Positions 23,102 through 33,799 of a stretch of DNA of 64,000 nucleotides are shown here, one piece after another. The DNA comes from Heterocephalus glaber (Eukaryota; Chordata; Mammalia; Rodentia; Bathyergidae), in contig NW_004624865.1 of NCBI RefSeq assembly GCF_000247695.1, forward strand, positions 3,882,529-3,946,528, given 5' to 3'. Made by a program: the position numbers and the translations under genes. The notes under the pieces were generated by a model. The model was given only the letters and a program-made list of their open reading frames with translations. It ran no database searches and had not been told where the DNA came from. How positions within the stretch are numbered: the first letter of the stretch is position 1; each line of letters opens with the position of its first letter.

Positions 23102-23190
23102 AGAGAGAGAGAGAGACAGAGAGAGACAGAGACAGAGAGAGACAGAGACAGAGAGAGACAGAGACAGAGAGAGACAGAGACAGAGAGAGC
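23102..23190. repeat. 16-bp GA-type minisatellite
   Basis: The unit GAGAGAGACAGAGACA repeats about four to five times with near-perfect periodicity, preceded by plain (GA)n. Translations are Arg/Glu- or Ser/Leu-rich artefacts. Confidence 0.92.
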
Positions 23191-23991
23191 AAATAAGAGA
23201 CAAATAGGAAGTAGAGAGAAGCTCAGACCTTTGCTATTATTGTTGTCTACGACCTTGATCATATTGCTAACTTATTTGCCCCTCAGTTCTCTTATCTGTC
23301 ATGAGAGGACAAAAACATAAATGCTGCTTTAGAAGATTAAGCATCCAAGACAAGATTATTATCAAATAAAGCCCAAACTTCTTTATCCTACACTCAAGGC
23401 CTTCATATTTTGTGCCCCCAATTTTACACTCTTACCTCTCCCCGTTTTTAAAATCAGTCTCACGCGTGGACCAAATGACCTTCATGCAGTTAAGCCCAGG
23501 TTTGCAGGACTCTCGCCTTCTGCCCTAGATGAGGACCCCTCCACCGTCGGAGCGGACGCTAGCTCACTAGGTGCACAAACCAAGAGGCAGAGTCACCCAG
23601 GAGCCTTCTCTTCTCATCCCCTCCTGCCCCTGCCATGACCCCAGCTGAAAGCGTATCCTGGCTTTCCCCTCTCTCCACCCTTCGGCCCACACTCCACTAC
23701 CTGACACTGCCTCCCATGCCCAGCATCCTCGGTGGTCCCCAAGCCTCCAGCCCTGCTCCCTCTCACACACATGGTGGGAGTGAACTTCTAACGCAGAAAC
23801 CAGACCACACCCTGCCTCTCTCCGATGACTTCTCATTGACTAAAACTCTTTATCCTTGCTTGACAGGATCTGAGTGGGCCCCATCTGTGACTGATTTTCT
23901 TATGGTTTTCTCCCCAAAGGATAAACTGGTCTCTGTCTGGAGAGTGAGTCCAGCTTGGACCTCCTTTTGTCCTTCCTGCTTCACTGCGTGG

Positions 23992-23995
<4 letters not shown>

Positions 23996-24043
<48 letters not shown>
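23996..24043. repeat. (CT)n microsatellite at a SINE tail
   Basis: Perfect CT dinucleotides directly before the antisense B1-dID; on the minus strand this is (GA)n growing from its 3' tail. Confidence 0.95.
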
Positions 24044-24047
<4 letters not shown>

Positions 24048-24052
24048 TTTCC

Positions 24053-24208
24053 TATTTACTGGTACTGGGGTTGGAGACCAAAGCCTTCGCACTGAGCTAC
24101 ATCCCCAGCTCCTTTTATGTTTTTATTTTGAGACAAGGTCTCCCTAAGTTGCCAAAATGCCCAAGCTGAGCTCAAACTTGAGATCTTCCTGGTCCCAGCC
24201 TCCCAGAC
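24053..24208 (-). mobile_element. B1-dID SINE
   Basis: Plus-strand ACTGGTACTGGGGTTGGAGA and GCACTGAGCTACATCCCCAG (dID), then ATTTTGAGACAAGGTCTCCC and TCCCAGCCTCCCAGACACAC (B1). Confidence 0.94.
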
Positions 24209-24210
24209 AC

Positions 24211-24333
24211 ACTCTTTCTTTTTGTTTTGTTTTGTTTTGTTTTGTTTTGTTTTGTTTTGGTGCCGGGGATGGAACTTGGGACCTCGTACTTTTGAGGCAG
24301 GTGCCGGAACCACTGAACTAAATCCCCGGCCCA
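24211..24333 (-). mobile_element. ID SINE with (CAAAA)n tail
   Basis: Plus-strand (GTTTT)n at 24221-24259, then GGTGCCGGGGATGGAACTTG and AACTAAATCCCCGGCCC. The 3' tail has become an eight-unit pentanucleotide repeat. The element lies at the end of the preceding B1-dID. Confidence 0.95.
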
Positions 24334-24650
24334 CTCATTCTTTTTTTGATGAGTTCTTTTCTCACAGTTCAGATCTCTACCCAAATGTCACCTTTCATGA
24401 AATCTGTCTGGCTGATCTAGAAAGGAGCGCGGTGACCGTTCCCCTTTCCATCAATGTCCTCTTTCTTCTTTTGCATTCCTAAAATGGCTTAGCACTTCCT
24501 CTCTGCAGGTGGTCTCATCTGTTTGTATCTTCAGCCTGTCTTCCCTCCCTAGGGTGGAAGGCTTGTCTAACTTGGTCACCACTTCACGCCCAAGCATTAA
24601 CAGATATTCATGAAAATCTCTGGGTGCACTCACTCATTTATTCTTTGGTT

Positions 24651-25110
24651 CACTGATTCATGGGAAGCCTGTGGTCCCACTGGCTCATGTCTTGGCTTTG
24701 CACCCTCTTTCTCTCTTTATGATGCGATAAACTGATCAGTCTCCTCCCAAAATACAACTCCAGCTGACCTCTAGGTTCTCTCACAGCACTCATCTGTGAC
24801 CTCACAGAACCCCGGGCCAGGAAATCACGATGCTTCCGCCCAGTGATCTGTCTTTCCCACCTACTCTGAGTCCCTCCAGGGGAAGAGCCAGAGCTCCTAC
24901 CTCTGAATTCCCAATGCTCACCAGAAAGCTCAGCATCCTGGTTAGGGAGAAAAGTAAAAACCAGAGCAGTGAGTGACTCAGGTTTAAATCTCTCCCCTCG
25001 TTAACAGATGATTCTGAAGGTGATTCAGATCATCTCTGATTCTCCCTGTCCTTACTGCTGGGTGGAGGCTTCCTAGGTGACTGTCTTCAGAAGTTGCTTT
25101 CATCTTTGTA
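24651..25110. other. Unassigned sequence
   Basis: No confident gene or repeat, apart from a weak MIR-like patch around 24960-25030. Confidence 0.4.
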
Positions 25111-25114
25111 AGCA

Positions 25115-25745
25115 TGTGTGATATGTTCTTTTATTTTTTCACAAATGAGAATGTATGATGTATGCCAGCTTGTTCCCTGCTTCCTGCACTTAACAACTTG
25201 TTATAATTTAATTCAGAGATCCTTTCTTACCTGCTTTTTGCAGCACTTACTCTTTTGAATGGTGGCATATTATTGATATTATGGATTATTACAATTATTA
25301 ATTGGTTTTCTACTGGTTGGCATTCATCTTATTTTTAATCTATATTTCCAAAATAAAGATGCTGCCTTGAAGTAGCCTTGAATGTGTATATGTCTGTGGC
25401 AAATCTATCCATAAGTAAAAATGCTATAAGTTAAACTGATGACTGAATCAAAAGGTGTGTCCATTTTTCATTTTAATTTTTGCAATTTGTTTTGGAACAT
25501 TATCGATAATATATTTAAAATCCCATCAATAATTCATAATAGTGTATGTTGTTTCACACTGTGCCGTGTTATCAAAATCTTGATTTTTGCTAATCTGATA
25601 AGAAATGTAATATAATAATGCCTATTTGCATTTCCCTTATCATAAATAAAGTTGAATATATTTCTACATATTTGAAAGCCATGTGTATATAATTTTCTGT
25701 GAATTAGTCCACCATATAAGTTTCCCATTAATTCCTTGTTATTCT
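25115..25745 (-). repeat. Old L1M 3'-region fragment
   Basis: Plus-strand TTTTGAATGGTGGCATATTA, CTGAATCAAAAGGTGTGTCC and TGCCTATTTGCATTTCCCTT lie in the order expected for antisense mammalian L1M. Confidence 0.7.
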
Positions 25746-26329
25746 TTTCTTATCAATATAGAGAAACTGTGTATAAAGGGCACGAAGGGTATATTAAGGA
25801 TATGATGCCCATGCAGATATTTCTCCTGTTTTTGTTTGTTTGTTCATACAGTTAAAATTAATAATTTGTGGACTCATTTTTTCTTGTAAAGTGCTCCCAA
25901 ACCGAGATGTGCTTTTAACGTTAGAATATTTTCTTCTAACTTAGAAATTCACTTTTTATGCCTAACTCTTAGCTCCATCTATAATTTATTTTATGGCAAG
26001 TTGTGAAAGAACTATCGGCATCACTCTTTCCAGATGGTTACCCAGTTGTCCCTATTGGTGTTCTGTGATCAGAATTCTCGAGTTTATTATAGTCTTAGTT
26101 CTGCAGTTAAATAGATTCAATTTTCCCTGCCATTTGTTACAGCTCTCCACCCCCAACTGTTCTCAGAATTGTTTTGAGGATAAAAGTTAATATCAATTAG
26201 CCTAACACAGGCAAAGTGCTCAATGAGTTTTATCTCTGCTGTTATTGAAAGCCTCATTGTATCATTCCACTTATTCCAATATAAACTTAAATTCCTCTGC
26301 TTATTTAAGAAAGAACTATTACAACAACT
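25746..26329. other. Unassigned AT-rich sequence, possibly more L1M
   Basis: Composition resembles the preceding L1M piece, and part may continue it. No distinct feature recognised. Confidence 0.35.
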
Positions 26330-26935
26330 CAAAGCGTCGCATCAGGCTCCTGGTCAGGGAACTGAAGATGTCACATCTGGGCGACAAGACCACTGCTCTG
26401 CTACCCCTGCAGCCCACTGGGGTGGTAAACTCGGCCCCAGTAAAAACTAGAAGGACAAAATGTAAGGAAAGAAAGACGCTTTATTTGTAAAGAGGGAAAG
26501 GAAAGGGGGGAGTGGAGAAGGTAGATGGCTACCACGGTAAAGAAGAATCACGGTGGGGGCTCCTTTGTTCCCAGCTGCTTTTACATGGCAGGGAGTGACA
26601 CTGCCCCCCTGGGGCCCTCTGGGTACCTCTGTCTAACGTCATCTCTTTGGGTGGTCTATGTGCAGCTTCTGTCTGTCTGTCTGTTTACTTGTCCTTGACC
26701 TACCTTTTAGAGCCTTATCTTTAAGGTGAGCAGCTAGTTGGCAAGGGAGTGTCTTATTCTTGGTTAGCTTAGAGTTAGTAAGGGCCGTGTGGATGTCCGT
26801 TGTACCCTATGATGACCCCAGAGTGAATAACATAGTGGCTCTAGAATGAACACACATGTAAATGAGTGTGTATGTTAGTGCATAGGTGTGACTACATATT
26901 GCCTTAAAGTTAGCCCCTCCCCTTTGTTTTCCTAG
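26330..26935 (-). repeat. LTR-like block
   Basis: On the minus strand the block has a GGGAGGGGCTAACTTTAAGG start region, a (GACA)n-like patch, a promoter-like GTAAAAGCAGCTGGGAACAA, and an AATAAA signal (CAAATAAAGCGTC) followed by a pyrimidine-rich U5-like tail. This matches a class I or II endogenous-retrovirus solo LTR. No internal viral region is attached, and ends and target duplication are not confirmed. Confidence 0.4.
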
Positions 26936-27079
26936 ATTTTATTGGAGGTGGGGGGTGGTATTTTTGTGCCCCTGGCCTTCTCTCTGTGTCCTGTCAGCTT
27001 TTTTTTTTCTTTTTCTGATCTCTTGATGCAAGTCCTAAAGCTACGTGGTGCCTTTCTTTATCTGGTTTTCCTCTCTTTT

Positions 27080-27182
27080 TCTACCCCTGTCTTTGCCCAG
27101 GCTGGGATCCAACTTTTGATCCTCCTGCCTCAGCCTCCCAGAGAGCTGGGATTAGAACATATGCACCACCACTGCCAGTTCA
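27080..27182 (-). mobile_element. B1 SINE, partial
   Basis: TTTGCCCAGGCTGGGATCCA, TCCTCCTGCCTCAGCCTCCC and CATATGCACCACCACTGCCA mark an antisense B1; the dID half is not recognisable. Confidence 0.88.
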
Positions 27183-27319
27183 TCATGACCTTTTAATATT
27201 TTATTCTATTTCTGGTCTTTTTTCTTATTTCTTTCTTAAAACAACAATTGTATCATATGCTTCATATATTTTTTAAAAGATGAAATTCTGTGTAAAACAT
27301 TTAAACCATTACCAGAAAT

Positions 27320-27960
27320 AATTTCCTAAGCAATTATGTTCTAGACATCAGGAAAAGATGGTAAACTAGACAGCAATGTCTTTGCCCTCACAGAACTTAT
27401 ATTCTAGCTGGGAAGAAAGATAATAAGCAAACAAGTAAGAATACATCTGATAGCCAAAGGATGAGTGCTCTGGAATGTTGGGTTTTTGTTTTTTTAAAAA
27501 AAAAAAAAAAAAAGGCAGGGTAACAGAAACTGAGAGAGAGGGCTAGCAGCCCTGTAAAAGGGGGTCAGGAAAGGAGGACAGGACACTGAACACATCCAGA
27601 ACAAAAGCTAAGTATAAATAAGGAAGAATAAATACAGTGTGTTTCCTGGGTTGTGTTACTTGTATGTCTCAACAATTTGAGTATATCACTTGTGATTCCT
27701 TTTTTGATTCTAAATAAATATTTGCCTTCATTTCAAAGAAAGTACAATTTTTGGTCTTGCAGACAATAAGAGACAGACAAACGAACAGATAATTCTGTGT
27801 CTATTAGACATGACAGAACAGAATGTCACAGGAGCTGAGCTAAGGAGGTAAGTAGCTAATTAAGTGGGATCTGGAAAATAGATTGGGTGATATCCAAGAT
27901 AAGTCAAGAAAACCTAAGGAAAGAATATCAGAGGCAGAGGAGTCCTGAACGTGTGTGTGT
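27320..27960 (-). repeat. Probable L2 fragments
   Basis: TTTGCCCTCACAGAACTTAT, then ATTCTAGCTGGGAAGAAAGA and TAATAAGCAAACAAGTAAGA, is the well-known antisense L2 word order (total supply words such as CCCTCATGGAGCTTACATTC). Pieces to 27960 may continue it. Confidence 0.6.
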
Positions 27961-27978
27961 GTGTGTGAGTGTGTGTTA
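27951..27978. repeat. (GT)n microsatellite
   Basis: Short, interrupted GT repeat. Confidence 0.85.
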
Positions 27979-29185
27979 AGGAGTTAAGATGAATGAGATA
28001 AGTAACATCTAAGTCCAACACTAAAGTTGTAAACAGAGTAGACCTGGAAGACAGGAGCCGTAATGGAAGAAATTGTATTAGAAATTTTTAGTTGGAACAA
28101 TTCAATGCACTGGTAATAAAAGCGAAGGTTGAGGACAGCTGGTATTCTAGAAACTATGCAAAAACAGCACTGATTGTTATCCTAGTGAACATAGTTTTAG
28201 ACAATGTTTTGGGCCCCTAACTATCTCATAAGTAATCACATGCTTTTGATTAAAATTTTCTTTCGAACGAGTAAGTCTTTCTCTTCCTGACTTCCTTTTG
28301 TCTATGGGATTTGGTTCATTTTCATCTTAACTTGGGTCAGTCTCTTAAATAAATGTTCATCTTTCATCAAGTGCTTCAACTGCTGATCATGGCTGCATTT
28401 TGTAGAATACTTCGCATCTATTAAAACAGATCTTATACATAAGGAGGTGATGTGTTATTAATGGAAAATACACAGGACTTGGGATCAGTTCTGAGCTCCT
28501 TCTCAGCTCCAGGACTTCTAGACAGGCACCTCTGAAACGGAGGGTCCTGGAGTCAGATAAGAGTCAGTCTCAATTTTATGGCTGCATGGATTTAACCCCG
28601 ACCGTGAATGTGAAAAATGTTCTTCACGACCTGTGAAATAGTCTATGGAATCCCTTTGATTTTTGTGGATTTTTTTCAGCCCAGCTTGAAAAGAGAATTT
28701 ACCTTCCACTTGTGTTGAGGTTGTCTTACTTAAATTACTTTGTGCTTTAATTTAAAAATTCTTTTGAGCTTTAAGACTAAATTGTGAGAGCTCTTGGGTT
28801 GCTGAGCTGATGGTGTCTCCTAGTCACACTATAATCATAACCTTCCTGTTTTCAGAGATAACAGAGATAAATCCTGCAATTTCCATTTCAAAGTGGGAAT
28901 CTTTTATTTCTCCAAGCTTCTGGGTTAACTCTTTGATTGTACTTAAAGTGAAATACACCGAGACGGTCCCTGTATTGCAGTACCAGGTTTCTACTATAAA
29001 TTAAGATGCACAGTAGTCTTCCGAATCTTTTCTACATGTCTCCTCAGAGAGTCAGGGATATTTTATACCCCAAACCATTCTTTTTCTAAAGCTATCTTCA
29101 TTATGATGACCATAATTATCGTTGAGTACTTTCTAAGAGAAATGTATTTCTCCTGTGTACATTTTTGCATTTTGTATTCATTATC
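27979..29185. other. Unassigned sequence
   Basis: No gene seen; a weak MIR-like region may exist near 28530-28640. Confidence 0.4.
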
Positions 29186-29189
29186 ACAT

Positions 29190-29345
29190 GTTGATTCCCT
29201 AGAACTACTTTATATATTAGCTTCTATTATTTTGTCTGCCTAACAGAGAAGGTGCCTGAGGCTCAGAGACACTGACCAGTTTCCTCAAGGTCACACAGCA
29301 GACTGAGTAGGATGTGAATATGATTTTGTCTGATTGCAAGACCAG
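29190..29345 (+). repeat. MIR element
   Basis: GTGCCTGAGGCTCAGAGACA, then CCTCAAGGTCACACAGCAGA and GATTTTGTCTGATTGCAAGA give an excellent MIR core. Confidence 0.85.
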
Positions 29346-29395
29346 ACAGACAAAGATTGGCAATGAAGACAATAATGAAATTGGAAATCATACAT

Positions 29396-29435
29396 ACATA
29401 TATACATATATATGAATTATATATATATATATATA
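29396..29435. repeat. (TA)n microsatellite
   Basis: Alternating ACATATATAC/ATATATATAT tract. Confidence 0.9.
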
Positions 29436-29479
29436 GCTTTTGTAGAGTTGCAGGCACTGAGTCTTCAGAATAAACTGGG

Positions 29480-29650
29480 TTAAATTTTAATTCTTGTCAG
29501 CAACTAAGAATGTGAATTTAGGCAAATTTACTGAACATCTCAGAACGTGCATTCCTCATCAGTAAAGTGATGATAATGTCTGCCAACTTGTTGGTAAGAA
29601 AATTTTATAATTCTGTGTTTCCTTGGGCTATGTTGAATTTTTCATACCAG
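29480..29650 (+). repeat. MIR fragment
   Basis: GAATTTAGGCAAATTTACTG, then CATTCCTCATCAGTAAAGTG and ATGATAATGTCTGCCAACTT, follows MIR. Confidence 0.7.
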
Positions 29651-30009
29651 GAAAATCAATAGCAGCCACAACCAGCTATTATGCATATCACTGATATTCA
29701 TATTTAAGGGTAAATAATATGCAAAACTTCCATAAAAATTTTTGTGACAAATGGCATTCCTGTTATTTTGGATTTACAGTGTGTCATGGCACCTGGAGCA
29801 TACTGTAGAATCCTACGTCTTGAAGGGGCCTTAAATTAGATAAAATTATTAACTAGGAAAATGCTAGCTACTTTAACAAATAAGCCCCCAAGTTTCAACA
29901 ATTTAGCAAAATAACTATTTATTTTTCTGTCAAATTGCAGTGCGATGTTATCATTGTGATGTGAAGGCAACTCTCTTTCACATGTTGATTCCAAAACCCA
30001 CAGTCCTCT
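29651..30009. other. Unassigned AT-rich sequence
   Basis: No gene or confident repeat; 29890-30000 may belong to the MaLR-associated sequence that follows. Confidence 0.4.
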
Positions 30010-30832
30010 TGTTTCAAAGCTGTCCTGGGGTCAAGAATTGAAAGGCTGGAAATACATTTCCACAGCTCATGTCTGGTCCACGCGTGAGATCACTTCCTCC
30101 CAGGGATATTCCCATGATCTCTTTCCAGACGGTAGAAGCGTCCCGGCCCTACTATGCCTCCCACACCCAATCCAAGTGGCTCCACTTGGTCCTCCAGAAT
30201 AGGTGCTAGGGTCCTTGTCACCCCACCACGCAGTCTCCAGATCTCAGCTCATGCTCAGGGACCCTCGACACTGACCTGACCTTGATCAAACACCAGTATT
30301 TCTGAGCTCAATCTCTTCCCTCACAAACTGAGGGATTCAATGTGGTGACTTTACCTTTTACTGAAACATGAGGATTTATCTTAGAAATCAGAAGCCAAGA
30401 TAAGAGAAAATATAGGTGCAACCAGTGCTCTTGTCACTGTCGGTACATCTGAACATATATGTTTTAGATGTCTTAGTCACTTTCTCATCACTGAGGTGCA
30501 ATACCCGACATCTACAACTTAAAAGAGAGGCTAATTTTGGCTCATGGTTTTAGCCCATGGTCAGCTGGCTCCAAGGCGGGAACATAGAGGAAGGGTCTGG
30601 CCGAGGAGAGCAGCTCATCTCATGGCAGGAGGGAAACAGAGAAAGGGAGGATCTGGGGAGGCAGACAAAGCCTTCCAGGTCACCAGTTCACTGACATTCC
30701 CTCCAGCCAGGCCCCACCTCCTATTGGTAACAGCACATTTAGGTCTAACTATAGTAACCCTTGACACAATCCAAAGGTCCATCTCTGAGCACATGAGCCT
30801 TCCAGGGGACATTCTAGACCTCAACCATAACA
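30010..30832 (-). mobile_element. MaLR copy A: LTR plus internal-side sequence
   Basis: On the minus strand an LTR (30832 down to 30469, TGT...ACA ends) is followed by about 450 bp that recur after the LTR of copy B at 55.1 kb, so the extra sequence is probably MaLR internal or linked DNA. It contains a 287-bp core (30073-30359) nearly identical to the other copy. The plus-strand frame starting at 30069 is cut by TAG at 30207-30209. No viral protein is recognisable. Confidence 0.75.
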
Positions 30833-31127
30833 CACCTGTAAGCGGAACAGAAAGCTAACTATTTCCACCTTCCTTTCTGACCAGCAGATCTGTGAGGAAG
30901 CACTTCTCTCTATCCAGAGACACACGCACCACTGAGCTGTGGCATCAGCAGCAAAAAGTGAACCACCTTGGGGGGTACTGTGACCTTGATATCACATCTA
31001 GAGTTGACTCCGTGGTCTGGTGATCTATGAACTAGGAAGACCAGAAGTATGTCCTCCAAATCCACATCTAAGACACAGGGGTGTAGCCGGGCTAGACAGA
31101 GCAAAAAAGGAACTCCCACATAGAAAA
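30833..31127. other. Unassigned sequence
   Basis: No gene or recognisable repeat. Confidence 0.4.
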
Positions 31128-31302
31128 GGAAGGTGGGTGGCATGGACCTGTAATGTCAGCACTTTGGAAGACTTACATAGGAGGATCGCAAGTTCAAGCC
31201 CAGGCTGGGCAACTTGGCAAGACTATGTCATGAAATAATAAATTAAAAAGCTGGGGCTGTAGGTCAGTGTGAAGGTCCTTGGTTCAATCCCAAGTACTGG
31301 AA
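31128..31302 (+). mobile_element. B1-dID SINE
   Basis: B1 (ATGGACCTGTAATGTCAGCA, TAGGAGGATCGCAAGTTCAA) plus dID (GCTGGGGCTGTAGGTCAGTG, GGTTCAATCCCAAGTACTGG). Its tail runs into a long purine tract. Confidence 0.93.
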
Positions 31303-31625
31303 GAAGAATAAGGAGGACAAGAAAGAGGAGGAGGAGGAGGAGAAAGAGGTGGAGAGGGAGAAGGAGGTGGAGAGGGATGAAGGAAGAGAAGAAGGAGATG
31401 GAGAGTGAGAGGGAGGAGAAGGGGAGGAAGAAGAGGAGGAAGAGAGAGGGAGGAAAAGGAGAGGGAGATGGAAAAGAAAAAAGAGAAGTATAAAGGGAAG
31501 GGGAAGAGAGGAAAGGAGAGGAAGAAGAGAAGGAGAAGAGGGAGAGGAAAATAACAATGAAAGGGAGGGGGGTGGGAGGGAGCAAGGAGAGAGAGAAAGA
31601 GAGAGAGAAAGAAAAAAAGAGAGTC
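31303..31625. repeat. 320-bp polypurine tract
   Basis: Nearly all A and G in GGA/GAA/AGAGG runs, starting exactly at a SINE 3' tail. Such mirror-like purine tracts can adopt triplex (H-DNA) forms. Open frames of 97-165 codons through it are artefacts. Confidence 0.95.
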
Positions 31626-31951
31626 ACAGGGCACCCAAGGAGCATCTGGCCCCTTGTCAGATGGGTTGCTGGTGGCCAGAGACAGCCCTGAGGTGCCATG
31701 GAGGAAGGCCCTGGAATAACCTGTTGAGGGGGACTCAGGGCTCCCCGTGGCCCTGGCTCCAGCTTGTAGGGTGTGAATCACAGTCCTTTGTCCTCCAAGG
31801 TTACGTGAGTGTGAGGGCTTTTGCAGAATGGTTTCTGCTCGGTGAACAGTGGGAGCCGAGAATTGTTTTACTGTAAGCAGCCTTTTCTTTTTTTGTCCTA
31901 AACATCTAAGAAAATTATGTCTTTGGTAAAATAATTTCCTCCAAAAATTCC
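31626..31951. other. Unassigned sequence
   Basis: Moderate GC; no recognised feature. Confidence 0.4.
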
Positions 31952-32340
31952 TGTTATGGGTTGAATTGTGCCATCCAAAATTAATATATTGACATTCCAG
32001 CCAACAGTGCCTCAGAAAATGCCCATATTTGAAGACAAGATTTTTATAAAGTTAAGTTGAGGTCACTTGGGTGGGCTGAATTCTTAGGCAACTGGTGAAA
32101 TAAAAGGAGAAATAACAAGAAATTTGGAGACAAATTTCTTTCCAGGGAAAAGGTCATGTGAAGCTGAGGTTGGCGTTCTATTCGCCGAAGGAGAGGATGG
32201 GGACAGATCCCTCCCTTGTGGCGTTGGGGAGGAGTCAACTCTGTCAACACCTTGATTTTGGACTGGAAATGTAAGATAAGCTCCATTCTCCAGCACCCAG
32301 TTTGCAGTCCTTTGTTGTAACTTAGCAGACTTAGCTAATT
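31952..32340 (+). mobile_element. MLT1/MaLR-type LTR
   Basis: Starts TGTTATGGGTTGAATTGTGC, with TAAAGTTAAGTTGAGGTCAC, CTTGGGTGGGCTGAATTCTT, CAACACCTTGATTTTGGACT and CCAGTTTGCAGTCCTTTGTT in consensus order. Confidence 0.83.
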
Positions 32341-32570
32341 CGTGTAATTCCTTTAAAAGTTTCTGGTCTATTTTCAGTTCCACGTACAAGACTTAAAGTT
32401 CTTTTCCAGGCATCGTATCAAGTTTGCTTCATTCTCTGCTCTCAACTTCCACACCTGTCTGTATTTGCCCAGTTAGTATTTGATATCGTGGATTTCTCTG
32501 AAGCATTAGACTTGCACAGAAGCGATTGCTGCTCATCTGACCTCTGCCATGGGGTTGATTTTTCTTTTCT
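32341..32570. other. Unassigned sequence
   Basis: No recognised feature. Confidence 0.4.
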
Positions 32571-32746
32571 TTTTCATGGTCCTGGGGACTGAACCCAGGG
32601 CCTTCATACTGAACTACATCCCCAGACCTTTTTTTTATTTTTGATAAAGATAGATAGAGTCTCACTAAGTCACAAAGTTGCCCGGGGTAGGCTCAAATTT
32701 ATGATCCTCCTGCTTCAGCCTCCCAGAGTGCTAGGATTACAGGATA
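32571..32746 (-). mobile_element. B1-dID SINE
   Basis: Plus-strand TGGTCCTGGGGACTGAACCC and TGAACTACATCCCCAGACCT (dID), then TCCTCCTGCTTCAGCCTCCC (B1). Confidence 0.94.
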
Positions 32747-32859
32747 TCTTTGATCTTTTAACCGAGTAGACTCAACGGGTTTCTTATCATCATTATCGTT
32801 GATGATGACCTTTCCTAGACTGATGCTGGCCATTTAGGATTCAGGTACCATTCACTTGT

Positions 32860-33190
32860 CAATCTGGTCAAAACCTAAATTTCTGCACTGTCTCCATTTC
32901 CCTAATCCTTCACTTCCAAATCAGCCAGACCATTACTGAGCTCATCTCCTTAATGCTTAGATTCTTTCTAACTGCTTCCTCCTGAGCTTCAGGTTCAGTA
33001 GGAATTTTTTTTAGATGGTGTCTAACTTGCAATCCTCCTGCCTCAGCCTCCCAGAGTACTGGAATTAAGGGCAGCCAGAATGTCATCTGTTTGCAGGCAA
33101 TAGTTTCCTCACATGACTAGAATAATATTCTGGGCTATGGTTGTCTTTGTCATGACTCTTTCCTAACTGCTGGGGCAAAGCTCCCAGTTT
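32860..33190 (+). repeat. Possible L2 fragment with a B1 piece
   Basis: Pyrimidine-rich text (ATTTCCCTAATCCTTCACTT, CATTACTGAGCTCATCTCCT) resembles L2. A partial antisense B1 lies inside it at 33009-33075. Confidence 0.4.
33009..33075 (-). mobile_element. B1 SINE fragment
   Basis: TTGCAATCCTCCTGCCTCAG and CCTCCCAGAGTACTGGAATT mark a short antisense B1. Confidence 0.85.
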
Positions 33191-33795
33191 AGATATTTAC
33201 TGAGGCAGAATTTTCTTTCCTGTGGCGATTCATGTAATAGTTTTCATCATGGTAACAGCTGTGATGAATCACACTCCGAAGTTTGGTGATATAATACAAC
33301 AGAAGTTTATTTCTCATGTAAGGGATACATACAAGCACTTAGTGCTTTGCCTTGCTTTGTTATTGTGTGGGAACTGAAAGACCCAGCTCCTTTCATACAA
33401 CAGCTCCACCGCAGTCTGCAGGCGACTGCTAGACAGAAGACAGAGTGGGGGAAGACATATTTGCTTCATTAAAACTTTGACCCTAATGGCATCTGGCACC
33501 TCTGCTCTTTTCCTGCTCTCTGAAAGCCAACCCTGTGGTCATTGCTAATCACCAGAGAGACCAGTAGTGTGTTGTGTGCCCTGGAATACAGGGATGCTTG
33601 CCTTGCTGTGAACAGATGTTTTCTTGGCCATTGAAGATGATCTGTTTTCCTTAGAGATGAGAAAATGGGAGCTCATAGAGCTAACATAACTTACTCAAAA
33701 TCACATGGGTTTATTATTTTTTAATCAACCTTAGTTGATTAAACATTGTTAGGAGTGACTTGATTGGTGATATAAAGGATCCAGTTGTCAGATTT
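33191..33795. other. Unassigned sequence with MIR trace and small palindrome
   Basis: A MIR trace lies near 33660-33715 (GAGAAAATGGGAGCTCATAG). A perfect inverted repeat TTAATCAAC/GTTGATTAA with a 4-nt loop lies at 33721-33742. Confidence 0.5.
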
Positions 33796-33799
33796 CTGA

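Larger units (their letters stand above)
23340..24650 (+). repeat. LINE-2 remnant, interrupted
   Basis: AAAGCCCAAACTTCTTTATC followed by CTCAAGGCCTTCATATTTTG, and later CTACCCAAATGTCACCTTTC with TCTGTCTGGCTGATC, follows the L2 3'-region consensus in order. It is split by a (CT)n tract, an antisense B1-dID and an antisense ID. Between 23470 and 23990 divergence is high. A plus frame at 23635-24147 crosses these repeats and is not a gene. Confidence 0.6.

Noticed and set aside
31223..31781. Overlapping 97-165-codon frames
   Set aside because: They translate a polypurine tract and a SINE; no domain.
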